The notes under the pieces are model-generated. The model had not been told where the DNA came from. It worked only from the letters and a program-made list of their open reading frames with translations, and searched no databases. DNA of 64,000 nucleotides from contig NZ_LJJB01000010.1 in the NCBI RefSeq assembly GCF_001420695.1, forward strand, positions 1,061,131 to 1,125,130, given 5' to 3'. Within the stretch, counting starts at the first letter, position 1, and the number at the start of each line of letters is the position of its first letter. Below are positions 44,043 through 51,353 of the stretch, piece after piece. The DNA is from Brevibacillus choshinensis (GTDB lineage Bacteria > Bacillota > Bacilli > Brevibacillales > Brevibacillaceae). The translations under genes and the position numbers were made by a program.

Positions 44043-44177
44043 TTATGCTAGAGGTAATCCTTCAGAGCTCAGTCCGAGAGCTTCCAGATCTACTTTTACA
44101 GCTGGTTTGAGGTTAGCCGGTACACTTTCATAAGTTCTGCGGCCCGCAATGATGAGTGCCACGTAGATAGCTGCCAT
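44043..44177 (-). CDS. CD1375-type small phage protein (first copy)
   Basis: A 44-residue protein, MAAIYVALIIAGRRTYESVP then ANLKPAVKVDLEAL. The opening I-Y-x-x-L-I-x-x-G-x-(R/K)-T-x-x-x-V-P is the CD1375 family pattern, found at the distal end of phage tail modules next to holins. GGGAGATG precedes the ATG at 44177. A second member lies at 44218-44334 in the same direction. Confidence 0.65.
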   Translation of the reverse strand: MAAIYVALIIAGRRTYESVPANLKPAVKVDLEALGLSSEGLPLA

Positions 44178-44217
44178 GATATCATCTCCCTTCAAGGAAA
44201 TGAGCCAGATGCCGAAA

Positions 44218-44334
44218 TTAAGCAGGAGTGTTTTCAGCATTGATCATCGCCCTCACTTCCTCCTGAAGATTGGCTGGTACCTGGTCAATCGTTCGGCGAC
44301 CCGCTTTTACGAGGTTGTAGTAAATCGTAATCAT
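44218..44334 (-). CDS. CD1375-type small phage protein (second copy)
   Basis: A 38-residue protein, MITIYYNLVKAGRRTIDQVP then ANLQEEVRAMINAENTPA. It shares the family pattern and the VPANL block with the copy at 44043, indicating tandem duplication. AGGAGG lies 9 bases before the ATG, and the ATG overlaps the TGA of the gene at 44331 (ATGA). Confidence 0.7.
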   Translation of the reverse strand: MITIYYNLVKAGRRTIDQVPANLQEEVRAMINAENTPA

Positions 44335-44507
44335 TCAGAGCTTCCTCCTTTTAGTGCTTGCAGTTCTTCGTAGAGCAAGGCTGTCGCCTCCATGTTATCG
44401 AGCAGCTGATTTTGAAATCCGCGTAAACATGAATGTGAATCAACCGAACGCATCTCCGTATCCGTTATGATAGAGCTTTCTCGGTCTATGACCGTTGCAG
44501 TGGTCAC
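44331..44507 (-). CDS. Small phage-type protein, unrecognised
   Basis: A 58-residue acidic protein rich in Ser and Thr, ending in a helix (NQLLDNMEATALLYEELQALKGG). The GTG at 44507 stands behind AAAGGAGGTGAT, a near-complete match to the 16S rRNA tail. Its TGA overlaps the next ATG. In this tail-end position similar-sized XkdW/XkdX-type genes occur, but I do not recognise a specific family. Confidence 0.6.
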   Translation of the reverse strand: MTTATVIDRESSIITDTEMRSVDSHSCLRGFQNQLLDNMEATALLYEELQALKGGSSE

Positions 44508-44802
44508 AGGTATCACCTCCTTTCACTGAGACGCTTGAATTGACGGATGGATCAACGCCCGCCGAGCAGGGAGCGAGTGGACTTGTGCCTGGAACTCGCA
44601 ATGTATGTGGCTTTTTCGCCATGGTCCCCGCTCGCCAGGTGCTGACGAGTTTAATAGAAAGAGCCACCCGATTGGCTCAGGTGGCTCCATGCGTTCCTTG
44701 TCTTCGTTTACTTGTTTCGCTTGGCTTAAGTATAAACCAGATGGCTTTCAGAAGGGGAAAATGAATGGTAGTGTAAGGTTGTGTAAAGATTTGTCAGGGA
44801 GA
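44508..44802. other. Region upstream of the prophage remnant
   Basis: It contains the minus-strand hairpin at 44661-44687. An open frame reading MAKKPHTLRVPGTSPL lacks a ribosome binding site. I see no convincing gene. The expected upstream tail genes are absent, so the left part of the prophage has been lost at or near here. Confidence 0.4.
44661..44687 (-). terminator. Terminator-like hairpin downstream of nat
   Basis: GAGCCACC and GGTGGCTC form an 8-bp perfect stem with an 11-base loop. On the minus strand TTTCTATT follows. It lies 115 bases after the nat stop. Confidence 0.5.
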
Positions 44803-45579
44803 CTACTTCCCAAACCACTCTCTCAACAACTCCCGATACCTCACCTCATCAATTCCCTCTTTCGTAACGACCCCATTTTCCCACTTCGTAAACGTGCTAT
44901 TCGTCAGCGTCACATTCCCGCTCTCCGTAAGCCTGGTCACCAAAGGGCTCTTGTTAAAAGGAGAATCTGGATGCTCCCCAATAACCGTCTGAATCTCATT
45001 AAACTCCGTTACATCCGAAATCAGCTTGGTAGAATCAAAGGCATACCCGATTCGCCACTCCGTATCCTTATACTTCAGCTTCATTTCAAGCACGTAGTCT
45101 CCATGGTCGCTGTTCACTTCTTTGACCCGAAATTCCCCATTCGAAGAGGTGACGGTCTCTCCCGTTAAAGGTACAGGCTTTAGTGGCAGATTCCCCCCAA
45201 ATCCCGTATCCACCAAATACTTGCGTCCCTCGTGTGTTAGCAGAATCGTGACATGCGTCCTTCCTATGGACTGATACTCTTGCGTAGCTTGTTTGTATAC
45301 AATCCCACGTGCCAGAGCTACCTGAAAGCCATTTTCGAGCAAAAAGAAATACAGAATGGAATTGAGCTCATAACAAAGACCACCTTCGTTTTTGACGAGC
45401 AATTTGTTCAGTAGATTCTCGCGCGTGATCTCGTTTGTTTCATTGGCAATCATACATAGGTTTTCAAATGGGATCGCCTTTGCTGTTTTTTCAAGCACGT
45501 TGCCTAACGTTGCAAAGGTGATCGTCTCGTCTTCCGGCATTCCGATTCTCTTGCGAAACAGAGTGTTCAGCTCACTCAC
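44803..45579 (-). CDS. nat: Arylamine N-acetyltransferase
   Basis: A 258-residue NAT-family enzyme. The catalytic triad is visible: Cys in NEGGLCYELNSILYFFL, His in GRTHVTILL and Asp in YLVDTGFGGNLPLKP. The start segment PFENLCMIANETNEIT is also conserved. Such enzymes transfer acetyl groups from acetyl-CoA to arylamines and hydrazines, and may detoxify. The ATG at 45579 follows a usable ribosome binding site. It is monocistronic and unrelated to its prophage neighbour. Confidence 0.92.
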   Translation of the reverse strand: MSELNTLFRKRIGMPEDETITFATLGNVLEKTAKAIPFENLCMIANETNEITRENLLNKLLVKNEGGLCYELNSILYFFLLENGFQVALARGIVYKQATQEYQSIGRTHVTILLTHEGRKYLVDTGFGGNLPLKPVPLTGETVTSSNGEFRVKEVNSDHGDYVLEMKLKYKDTEWRIGYAFDSTKLISDVTEFNEIQTVIGEHPDSPFNKSPLVTRLTESGNVTLTNSTFTKWENGVVTKEGIDEVRYRELLREWFGK

Positions 45580-45705
45580 CGTTTATTCCCCCAATCATGC
45601 CTGCATGAACTACGATATGTATGCGTGTCGTGTATAAAGTATTTGCTAACGGATGCTCATTCACCTTTTTTGTTCCGCAAAAGCTAGACGTCCACAGGCC
45701 TATAA

Positions 45706-45737
45706 AAAAGTCTAGCCCCGCCTGGTTTTGACGGGGC
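45706..45737 (-). terminator. Terminator of the PTS cluster
   Basis: GCCCCG and CGGGGC form the stem with GC-rich extension. On the minus strand TTTTTT follows, 21 bases after the epimerase stop. Confidence 0.8.
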
Positions 45738-45757
45738 CGAGCTTCTCACTTGCAGAC

Positions 45758-46351
45758 TTAGTTCCCAAACACCGCTCTGCCCATCACCGCGTGGGTAACG
45801 CCTGCACGTTCCAGCTCCTCCACTCGCTCCACTGTGACTGCGCCATCTACCCACAGTTCGACCGTGGAAAACATATTTCGGACTTGCTGCGCTTTTTCCA
45901 CCATAGCAGGAATAAATTGCTGTCCCTGTCCATCCGGTTCAGCAGTCATGATCAGGACTGCATCGGCGCGGCTGAGCACATAGTGAAAAGGCTCAATCGA
46001 TGTCTTAGGGTTAAACGCCAGCCCTGCCTTTCCCCCTCGGCGTTGCACGGCCTCAACAAACGAGCTAGGGTAATCGAGAGCCTCGACATGAGCGAAAATG
46101 ACGCTTGGTTGGCAGCAGCAGATTTCCTCGAGATATTCGAATGGATGGGATACCATCAAGTGAAACGAAAACGGGAGGTCGGTCACGGCGCGTAGCCTTT
46201 TCACTGTTTTCATGCCAAATGTGATGTTGGGTACAAAGTGACCGTCTTCTATGTCAACATGCAGGTCTGTGTACAGGATCGGATCCAGTCGTTTGACTTC
46301 TTCCTCCAGACGCAACGGGTTTGCGGACGCAATTGAGGGGGAAATGATCAT
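45758..46351 (-). CDS. Ribulose-phosphate 3-epimerase family protein
   Basis: A 197-residue TIM-barrel epimerase: IISPSIASANPLRLEEEV at the start, metal and acid residues in LHVDIEDGHFVPNITFG, HLMVSHP, MTAEPDGQGQQFI (in place of the usual MSVNPGFGGQ) and WVDGAVTVE. The altered phosphate loop indicates a specialised member, like those found with PTS sugar clusters (allulose- or hexulose-phosphate epimerases). Last gene of the DeoR-IIB-IIC-epimerase operon. ATG at 46351 has GGAGG 9 bases upstream; the ATG three codons earlier directly abuts it. Confidence 0.85.
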   Translation of the reverse strand: MIISPSIASANPLRLEEEVKRLDPILYTDLHVDIEDGHFVPNITFGMKTVKRLRAVTDLPFSFHLMVSHPFEYLEEICCCQPSVIFAHVEALDYPSSFVEAVQRRGGKAGLAFNPKTSIEPFHYVLSRADAVLIMTAEPDGQGQQFIPAMVEKAQQVRNMFSTVELWVDGAVTVERVEELERAGVTHAVMGRAVFGN

Positions 46352-46372
46352 GTGGCCCATCCTCCACCATCT

Positions 46373-47704
46373 TTATTTCGCCAACACGAGCTTTTTGCTG
46401 AATGCCAGCAAAGCCCCCACCAGGACAACGACAATCGCCACCCCAAGCGCTTGAAGTGACATCAGCTTGCTGATCACAAACGCCACCCAGTTGCCTGCGG
46501 ACAAAGCCGTAATTTGCGTTGCCCCTTCTGGAAACGTAAAGCCTGTATTTTTTGCCGTATCCGTGATGATGGGGGCAAAATAGCTGGCGAAAAGGAGGAC
46601 AATCGCCATCATGATCGTGCCGCTGATCAGTGTGCGGACAAAATCACCCCGATGGATGGGGGTTGCCATGGAGATAAAGAAGGCTGTCGCTGCCAAATCA
46701 CCCAGAGGAAGCGTGGAATTAAGAGGAAGAATCATGGCCAATACGAGTGTAATCGGGATGAGCAAAATGCCCACTGTAATGGTCGTCGGGTGTCCGAGAG
46801 TCACGGCGGAATCAAGACCGATGTAAAACTCCGAGCCTTTAAAACGTTTTTCCATAAACGTACGAGCCGCCTCCGATATCGGGACCAAGCCTTCCATGAT
46901 GACCTTTACCATCCGCGGCAATAACAGCATCAACGAGCCCATCGCGATGCCCAGCTCCAGAACTTTCTTTAGATCGTAGCCGACAACGATACCAATCAAG
47001 ATCCCCAAGACCAGACCGATCATCATCGGCTCGCCCATCACACCGAGTTTGGTTTGGATCGACGACGTGTCCGTCTTGCGGTTTTGTAGCCCAGGAATCT
47101 TGTCATACAGCTTTTCCAACAGCATGTAGACAGGGACAGAAGAGATCGCATATCCTTGCGCGACAGAGATGCCGGGGATGCCGATTTCCTTTTGTACACG
47201 CTCAGCGGATAGGTCGGCCATTTTCAGGGCGACGATACAGTGCGCTGCCGCTGCCAACAAACCATAGACCATACTGCTAGTGACAGTCATGACGACTGCG
47301 CCCGTAAAAGCAAAATGCCAATAGTTCCAGATATCGATATTGACCGTACGTGTCTGTTTGGATATCAGCATGATGACATTGACGAGAAGAGTAAAGGGGA
47401 TAATCACAGCACCCACCTTGGTAGCAAAGGCGACGCCTGCCGCTGCCGCCCATCCAGCGTCGATCACCGTTAATTGCAGATGAAATTTCTCTACGAAAAT
47501 GGTGGTGATGGGGCCGATATACGTCCAAATAATGCCGAGCACCAGGTTCAATCCTACGAAGCCGATCCCTACCGTGACACCCGCACGGATCGCCCGCAAA
47601 AAACGGAGTCGAAAGCAGAGACCGACAATCGCGATGATGATCGGAATCATCACCATGGAGCCAAGATCGCTAAGATAGGTAAAAGCTTGCAGGATGGCTT
47701 CCAT
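46373..47704 (-). CDS. PTS galactitol-type sugar transporter, IIC component
   Basis: A 443-residue membrane permease with the GatC plan: QAFTYLSDLGSMVMIPIIIAI at the N terminus, FVGLNLVLGIIW, IDAGWAAAAGVAFATKVGAVIIP, and the GPAVTLGHPT-like segment DSAVTLGHPTTITVGIL. It transports a hexitol or pentitol-like sugar with phosphorylation by a cognate IIB. It lies between the IIB gene (26-base gap) and the epimerase gene. The true sugar is uncertain; the epimerase argues for a ketose-phosphate product. Confidence 0.88.
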   Translation of the reverse strand: MEAILQAFTYLSDLGSMVMIPIIIAIVGLCFRLRFLRAIRAGVTVGIGFVGLNLVLGIIWTYIGPITTIFVEKFHLQLTVIDAGWAAAAGVAFATKVGAVIIPFTLLVNVIMLISKQTRTVNIDIWNYWHFAFTGAVVMTVTSSMVYGLLAAAAHCIVALKMADLSAERVQKEIGIPGISVAQGYAISSVPVYMLLEKLYDKIPGLQNRKTDTSSIQTKLGVMGEPMMIGLVLGILIGIVVGYDLKKVLELGIAMGSLMLLLPRMVKVIMEGLVPISEAARTFMEKRFKGSEFYIGLDSAVTLGHPTTITVGILLIPITLVLAMILPLNSTLPLGDLAATAFFISMATPIHRGDFVRTLISGTIMMAIVLLFASYFAPIITDTAKNTGFTFPEGATQITALSAGNWVAFVISKLMSLQALGVAIVVVLVGALLAFSKKLVLAK

Positions 47705-47730
47705 TCTACCTCCCCCTTTTCGTCAGCTCG

Positions 47731-48006
47731 CTATTTGAGATGCGCCAAAATCTCCTGCTCTGTCTGCTCACGTCCGATACCTGTCAGAAAAGAGATCGCC
47801 GTGACGATCGGCTTGTCGTATCTGTTTTCTAGTTTCATGGAGGTAATGATCAGATCTGCCCTTCCCGCATGTCCGGCAATATCTGCCACCGTGCACTGAA
47901 TGATGTCCGCAGCAATCCCGTTGTCGCTCAACAAATGTTTTACTCTATCGCAAATCAACGTAGATGTAGCAATGCCGGCCCCGCAGGCGACAATCACCGT
48001 TTTCAT
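47731..48006 (-). CDS. PTS galactitol-type IIB component
   Basis: A 91-residue protein with the IIB P-loop VIVACGAGIATSTLICDRV, whose Cys is the phosphorylation site, and a fold resembling GatB. It passes phosphate from a IIA to the sugar bound by the adjacent IIC. No IIA gene is present in this cluster. I use the ATG at 48006, 9 bases after AGAGG; the GTG at 48015 overlaps that site. Confidence 0.87.
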   Translation of the reverse strand: MKTVIVACGAGIATSTLICDRVKHLLSDNGIAADIIQCTVADIAGHAGRADLIITSMKLENRYDKPIVTAISFLTGIGREQTEQEILAHLK

Positions 48007-48051
48007 CTCTTTCACCCTCTCAAAAGATTTCGTAATGCTTTTCCCTCTCGT

Positions 48052-48957
48052 TCATTTGACTTGTCCGTTCCCTCCTTTCTGGGCTTTTCCCGCTATGTGA
48101 ACCTGAATTCCCTTCTCCAGCAGCGCTTTTAGAGCGCCCTTTTGCTCGATATGTCTGTCCGTGATGATTGCATCCAGCACGTCTAGATCGGCAATGTGAG
48201 AAAAAGCCACCTGTTCAAACTTGCTGCTGTCCGCCAGCAATATTACCTCTTTGGCTATGGCGATCATCCCTTTCTTGATGTTGAGCTCATCGATATTGGA
48301 GTTTGTAATTCCCTTATGAATGTCGACGGCGTCTGCTCCCAGAAACACTTTATCCACATTCAAGTTTTGCAGTAGCATTTCCGTGAACGGACCGACGAGA
48401 CTGTAGACACCTTTACGCCGCTGTCCACCCAGCACGACCAGATCAATCGCTTCGTTTTCACACAGGCACATCGCGCTTTTGATGTCATTGGTGATGACCG
48501 TGATGTTTTTCGCCTTGACCAACTGCTTTGCCAGCATCAGCGCCGTCGAACCACTGTCGAGCAGAATCGTCTCCCCCGGATGGATAAAGGTGAGCGCCAG
48601 TTGAGCGATTATTTCCTTGTTTTGCGCTGCCTGCCTTTCCTTTTCGGAGTGACGAGGCTCAAAATTCGTTCCTTTGTGCAGACTGGCCGCTCCGCCGTAG
48701 GTGCGAATGATCAGATGCTGCTCTTCCAGCTTCAGCAGGTCTCGCAGCACGGTCGGTTTCGATACCTCCAATAGCTCCGTCAATTCAGCAATAGAAGCAA
48801 ACCCTTTTTGATTCACGTACTGTGTGATCTTTTCGTAGCGTTCCGCTTGCAGGATAGCAAACTCCTCCTCTGAAACCAGCCAGACATGAAAGGTCGTTGA
48901 TTTACTCTGATTCATTTTTATTAACTTTGATTCGATTTGATACGTACTGATTTGCAT
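48052..48957 (-). CDS. DeoR family transcriptional regulator of the PTS cluster
   Basis: A DeoR-type repressor. The HTH (ITQYVNQKGFASIAELTELLEVSKPTVLRDL split over two helices) is followed by the sugar-phosphate sensing domain with ILLDSGSTALMLAKQL, VVLGGQRRKGVYSLVGP, FLGADAVDIHKGIT and LLADSSKFEQVAF. It should control the IIB-IIC-epimerase genes, which follow in the same direction. The start is unclear: the longest frame begins at 48957 without a ribosome binding site. A strong AGAGGAGG at 48864-48871 precedes the point where family members usually begin (ILQAERYEKI), at an ATC or CTG codon. Confidence 0.85.
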   Translation of the reverse strand: MQISTYQIESKLIKMNQSKSTTFHVWLVSEEEFAILQAERYEKITQYVNQKGFASIAELTELLEVSKPTVLRDLLKLEEQHLIIRTYGGAASLHKGTNFEPRHSEKERQAAQNKEIIAQLALTFIHPGETILLDSGSTALMLAKQLVKAKNITVITNDIKSAMCLCENEAIDLVVLGGQRRKGVYSLVGPFTEMLLQNLNVDKVFLGADAVDIHKGITNSNIDELNIKKGMIAIAKEVILLADSSKFEQVAFSHIADLDVLDAIITDRHIEQKGALKALLEKGIQVHIAGKAQKGGNGQVK

Positions 48958-48974
48958 GAAAGTACATGGAATAG

Positions 48975-49013
48975 AAAAATCCCCCGGGGACCTTTTGATA
49001 CACCCGAGGGATC
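48975..49013 (-). terminator. Terminator of the VTT-domain gene
   Basis: On the minus strand GATCCCTCGGG and CCCGGGGGATT pair around a 14-base loop, followed by TTTTT, 9 bases after the stop at 49022. Confidence 0.8.
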
Positions 49014-49021
49014 TTTATTCT

Positions 49022-49624
49022 TTATTCACCGTTTTTTTCGTATCCGAACTCCTGCTTCATTTCTCTATTTTTTCGAAGTTTGTTTTTCACTAGAAAGGCA
49101 ATCAGTAAGATTGGAACGGCGATTAGAAAAATATAGAGGGAAACGTTGTGTACCATACCATCTGCCATTCGCCCATAAAAATAAAACAGAAAACCTACTG
49201 CGTAAAACTTGACGGCTCGCCCGATTGCAGCGTAGCCAATCAGCTTCCATAGGGGAAAATTCATGCACCCCGACATGATCGTAAATACTTTAAATGGGAT
49301 TGGCGTAAAAGAGCCTATGAGAATTGCTGCTTCACCATTTTTTTGAAACATCGCCTTTGCAGAATCAACCCATTCTTTTTTAAGCATTTTATAGAGCACT
49401 GAGTTACCTACTGATTTGCCAAGGAAATATCCGATAGGCGTCCCAAGCAAGCAGGCGAAATATCCTGCGGTAGCAAGCCACAAAGCCGAGGATGGATCGA
49501 TCATACTTAATGAGACTTGTAGAAAGAAAGCGGGTATGGGAAAGATGATTGCGTCGGCAAACGAATGGATCATCAAGCCCCAAATGCCAAACTCCGTTAA
49601 AAAATCCAATATGCTCTGAACCAT
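49022..49624 (-). CDS. YqaA-like VTT/DedA superfamily membrane protein
   Basis: A 200-residue membrane protein: IHSFADAIIFPIPAFFLQVSL, the re-entrant segment GYFACLLGTPIGYFLGKSVG and the family region ILIGSFTPIPFKVFTIMSGCMNFP. These match YqaA-type proteins of the VTT superfamily, putative lipid flippases or transporters. The C-terminal tail is strongly basic and acidic. I place the start at the ATG at 49624, with GGAG 6 bases upstream; the frame is open to 49654. Monocistronic. Confidence 0.8.
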   Translation of the reverse strand: MVQSILDFLTEFGIWGLMIHSFADAIIFPIPAFFLQVSLSMIDPSSALWLATAGYFACLLGTPIGYFLGKSVGNSVLYKMLKKEWVDSAKAMFQKNGEAAILIGSFTPIPFKVFTIMSGCMNFPLWKLIGYAAIGRAVKFYAVGFLFYFYGRMADGMVHNVSLYIFLIAVPILLIAFLVKNKLRKNREMKQEFGYEKNGE

Positions 49625-49710
49625 CTTTTTCTCCATTCGACTATCCGATTTCAAAAACTGTACCCATAACTTGTGGCGATTCTATTTTTCGGTGCGACGA
49701 GATTACCGAG

Positions 49711-50262
49711 TCATGCCGAAACAGGCAAATTGCTTCTTCCACGAAACATCAGCTCAAGAGCACCGGATCGTTCCAGATCGGATGGTGTAGTAAGCGCTGC
49801 GCATTTAGGCACCAGTCTTGCTCCAGCCTGTTCGAACACGGATGCTACAAATTGCGAACAGAAATAGGCTCGCTCAGGAGCGACAGGAATGTTCATCATT
49901 ACACCTAGCAAACCAGGTAAGTTATATTTATATAAATGCGATTCTCTCTCAATATGCTGAACAATATTACGAATTGTCAGGAATTGAGACTCACTCATGG
50001 AACAACGATATACAGCAAAAGTGGCATCCTTGAACAATCCTCCGCGCATATCTTCCTTAACAAAGCCGCCGACAAACGGATTCATGGGATTTTTTCTGCC
50101 GAAGCTGTATACCTCATTCAGTTCCGGATCAAATGCGATCGAAGCGTGATTAAGTGGAGCCTTCGTATAAAGCTGTATTATCTTTGTAAACCATGTACCC
50201 GTATCTGACAAGACTATATAAATATGATTCTCCTTGTCAACCATTTCATTCACCCGCATCAT
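49711..50262 (-). CDS. YiiX/YebB-like permuted NlpC/P60 cysteine hydrolase
   Basis: A 183-residue protein. The permuted papain-like core is recognisable: IYIVLSDTGTWFTKIIQLYT, the catalytic His in APLNHASIAFDPELNEVYSF, and the Cys in AYFCSQFVASVFEQAG. In permuted members the His precedes the Cys. No signal peptide is visible, so it probably acts in the cytoplasm, perhaps on lipids, acyl-thioesters or peptides; the substrate is unknown. It follows a 40-codon ORF by 27 bases and probably shares its transcript. Confidence 0.78.
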   Translation of the reverse strand: MMRVNEMVDKENHIYIVLSDTGTWFTKIIQLYTKAPLNHASIAFDPELNEVYSFGRKNPMNPFVGGFVKEDMRGGLFKDATFAVYRCSMSESQFLTIRNIVQHIERESHLYKYNLPGLLGVMMNIPVAPERAYFCSQFVASVFEQAGARLVPKCAALTTPSDLERSGALELMFRGRSNLPVSA

Positions 50263-50289
50263 TTTTGGATAATCTCCATGTCCTTATTA

Positions 50290-50412
50290 TCAAACATCAC
50301 CATCTATCCCAAAACGAACGAGCGTCGGATTATTTTCGAGACCTTTGTCGGATGTTTCATTGGACCTTAGACCGATTATTTTGTTCATGGACCACCCTTG
50401 AATAGCAGTCAC
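50290..50412 (-). CDS. Small 40-residue ORF upstream of the cysteine hydrolase gene
   Basis: A GTG at 50412 stands 7 bases after GGGAGGT and opens 40 codons (start MTAIQGWSMNKIIGLRSNET, end NNPTLVRFGIDGDV). It is too short for standard gene callers. The sequence is soluble, with no signal peptide. Spacing and binding site suggest co-transcription with the hydrolase gene at 50262. I know of no relatives; it could be a peptide substrate or a leader. Confidence 0.5.
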   Translation of the reverse strand: MTAIQGWSMNKIIGLRSNETSDKGLENNPTLVRFGIDGDV

Positions 50413-50426
50413 TTCATTACCTCCCA

Positions 50427-51080
50427 TCACCCCGTCGATTGAATCTGCTTTCCATACATCGCCCACGCCATCTTCATCACCGCGCTGCGTTTGATCTCGT
50501 AATACCTCTGCCGCGAAACACCGATTTCTTTTGCGATCTGGTTGTTTTTGTCGCCATCCAGCAGCGCCTCCAGAATGAGCCTTTCCTGTTCGTCAGGAAT
50601 GGTCTCCACGGCTTCGTCAATTCGCATAATCTTGTCTTGCAAATTCTGCAACCTCTTCCACTTGCGCTCCCGACGCGCCACTTCAGCATGCGTCTTGTCT
50701 CCATGACCACCGAGAGCCTTTGGCAAGCCAGCTTCCAGACCATACTGCCCCACCATGCCTTCTCCCAGGTCCCGCAAAAAGCGCTGGATGCGAATCAATT
50801 CCAGCTGCATGTAATTGTAGTCGCGGATCTCTTCTTCTGTTCGCTGCACCAGTTCTAACGCAGGCTCCATCTCTGCCAAGGAAACTGCCATTTGTCGATT
50901 CATTTGCCCTGGAGACTGCTGCTCCTCCAAGAACTTGTCCCATTCCGGGCAAGACTCGATTTTCCCCACATGTCTGTCGTGCACCTGACAATGAGCCTTT
51001 TTCCCCCACCCAGTCGCCGGGCATCCTTCGCAAACTTGTTCACGCAGCTCATCTTTACTGATACATGTCCGGGTAGCCAT
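50427..51080 (-). CDS. Phage-type regulatory protein with sigma-70 region-4-like HTH
   Basis: A 217-residue protein. The N-terminal part has a Cys-rich segment (CISKDELREQVCEGC ... HCQVHDRHVGKIESC) that may bind zinc, a helical middle, and a C-terminal HTH resembling sigma region 4 (LILEALLDGDKNNQIAKEIG, SRQRYYEIKRSAVMKMA). Such proteins occur in Bacillales prophages as late-gene regulators (ArpU/XpaF-like). A LexA-box-like site lies 61-72 bases upstream, so it may respond to DNA damage. AGGAGG precedes the ATG. Confidence 0.75.
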   Translation of the reverse strand: MATRTCISKDELREQVCEGCPATGWGKKAHCQVHDRHVGKIESCPEWDKFLEEQQSPGQMNRQMAVSLAEMEPALELVQRTEEEIRDYNYMQLELIRIQRFLRDLGEGMVGQYGLEAGLPKALGGHGDKTHAEVARRERKWKRLQNLQDKIMRIDEAVETIPDEQERLILEALLDGDKNNQIAKEIGVSRQRYYEIKRSAVMKMAWAMYGKQIQSTG

Positions 51081-51140
51081 TCTAATTCCTCCTAATCGGT
51101 TCTATGTGAATATAGATCTTTTTCGTTCGATAAAACAGGA

Positions 51141-51152
51141 ACGTTTGTTCTT
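51141..51152. promoter_or_regulatory. LexA (DinR)-box-like sequence upstream of the phage-type regulator gene
   Basis: GAACGTTTGTTC matches the GAAC-N4-GTTC core of the Bacillus SOS operator. The flanking consensus bases (C before, G after) are not conserved. Promoter-like TTGAAC, 17 bases, GATACT lies just upstream on the minus strand. Confidence 0.55.
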
Positions 51153-51268
51153 ATTTATGTACAAGTATCTCATACTATCCTAAAATGTTCAAGATTTCCC
51201 AACTGGAAAAACAACAAAAAAACACGACATTTTTTTATGAGGCCGTGATAACCTACGACTCACACCAC

Positions 51269-51345
51269 TTATCCACAATCTATAAATTCTCTCTGTGCAT
51301 AACCTGTTTGTAATTTACGTATGCCTGTGAATAGTCTGTGGACAA
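51269..51345. promoter_or_regulatory. Cluster of DnaA-box-like 9-mers (cluster 3)
   Basis: TTATCCACA (51269), TGTGCATAA (51294), TGTTTGTAA (51305), TGTGAATAG (51326) and TGTGGACAA (51337) within 77 bases, ending 8 bases before the VOC ATG. Order and spacing resemble clusters 1 and 2, including CATAACCTGT. Confidence 0.6.
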
Positions 51346-51353
51346 CTTTCTAC

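Noticed and set aside
44440-44667. Minus-strand frame MAKKPHTLRVPGTSPL ... upstream of the phage genes
   Set aside because: It overlaps the well-supported gene at 44507 in another frame and lacks a ribosome binding site.
48350-48358. Perfect TTATCCACA inside the DeoR gene
   Set aside because: A single box within coding sequence with no neighbours; not a cluster.
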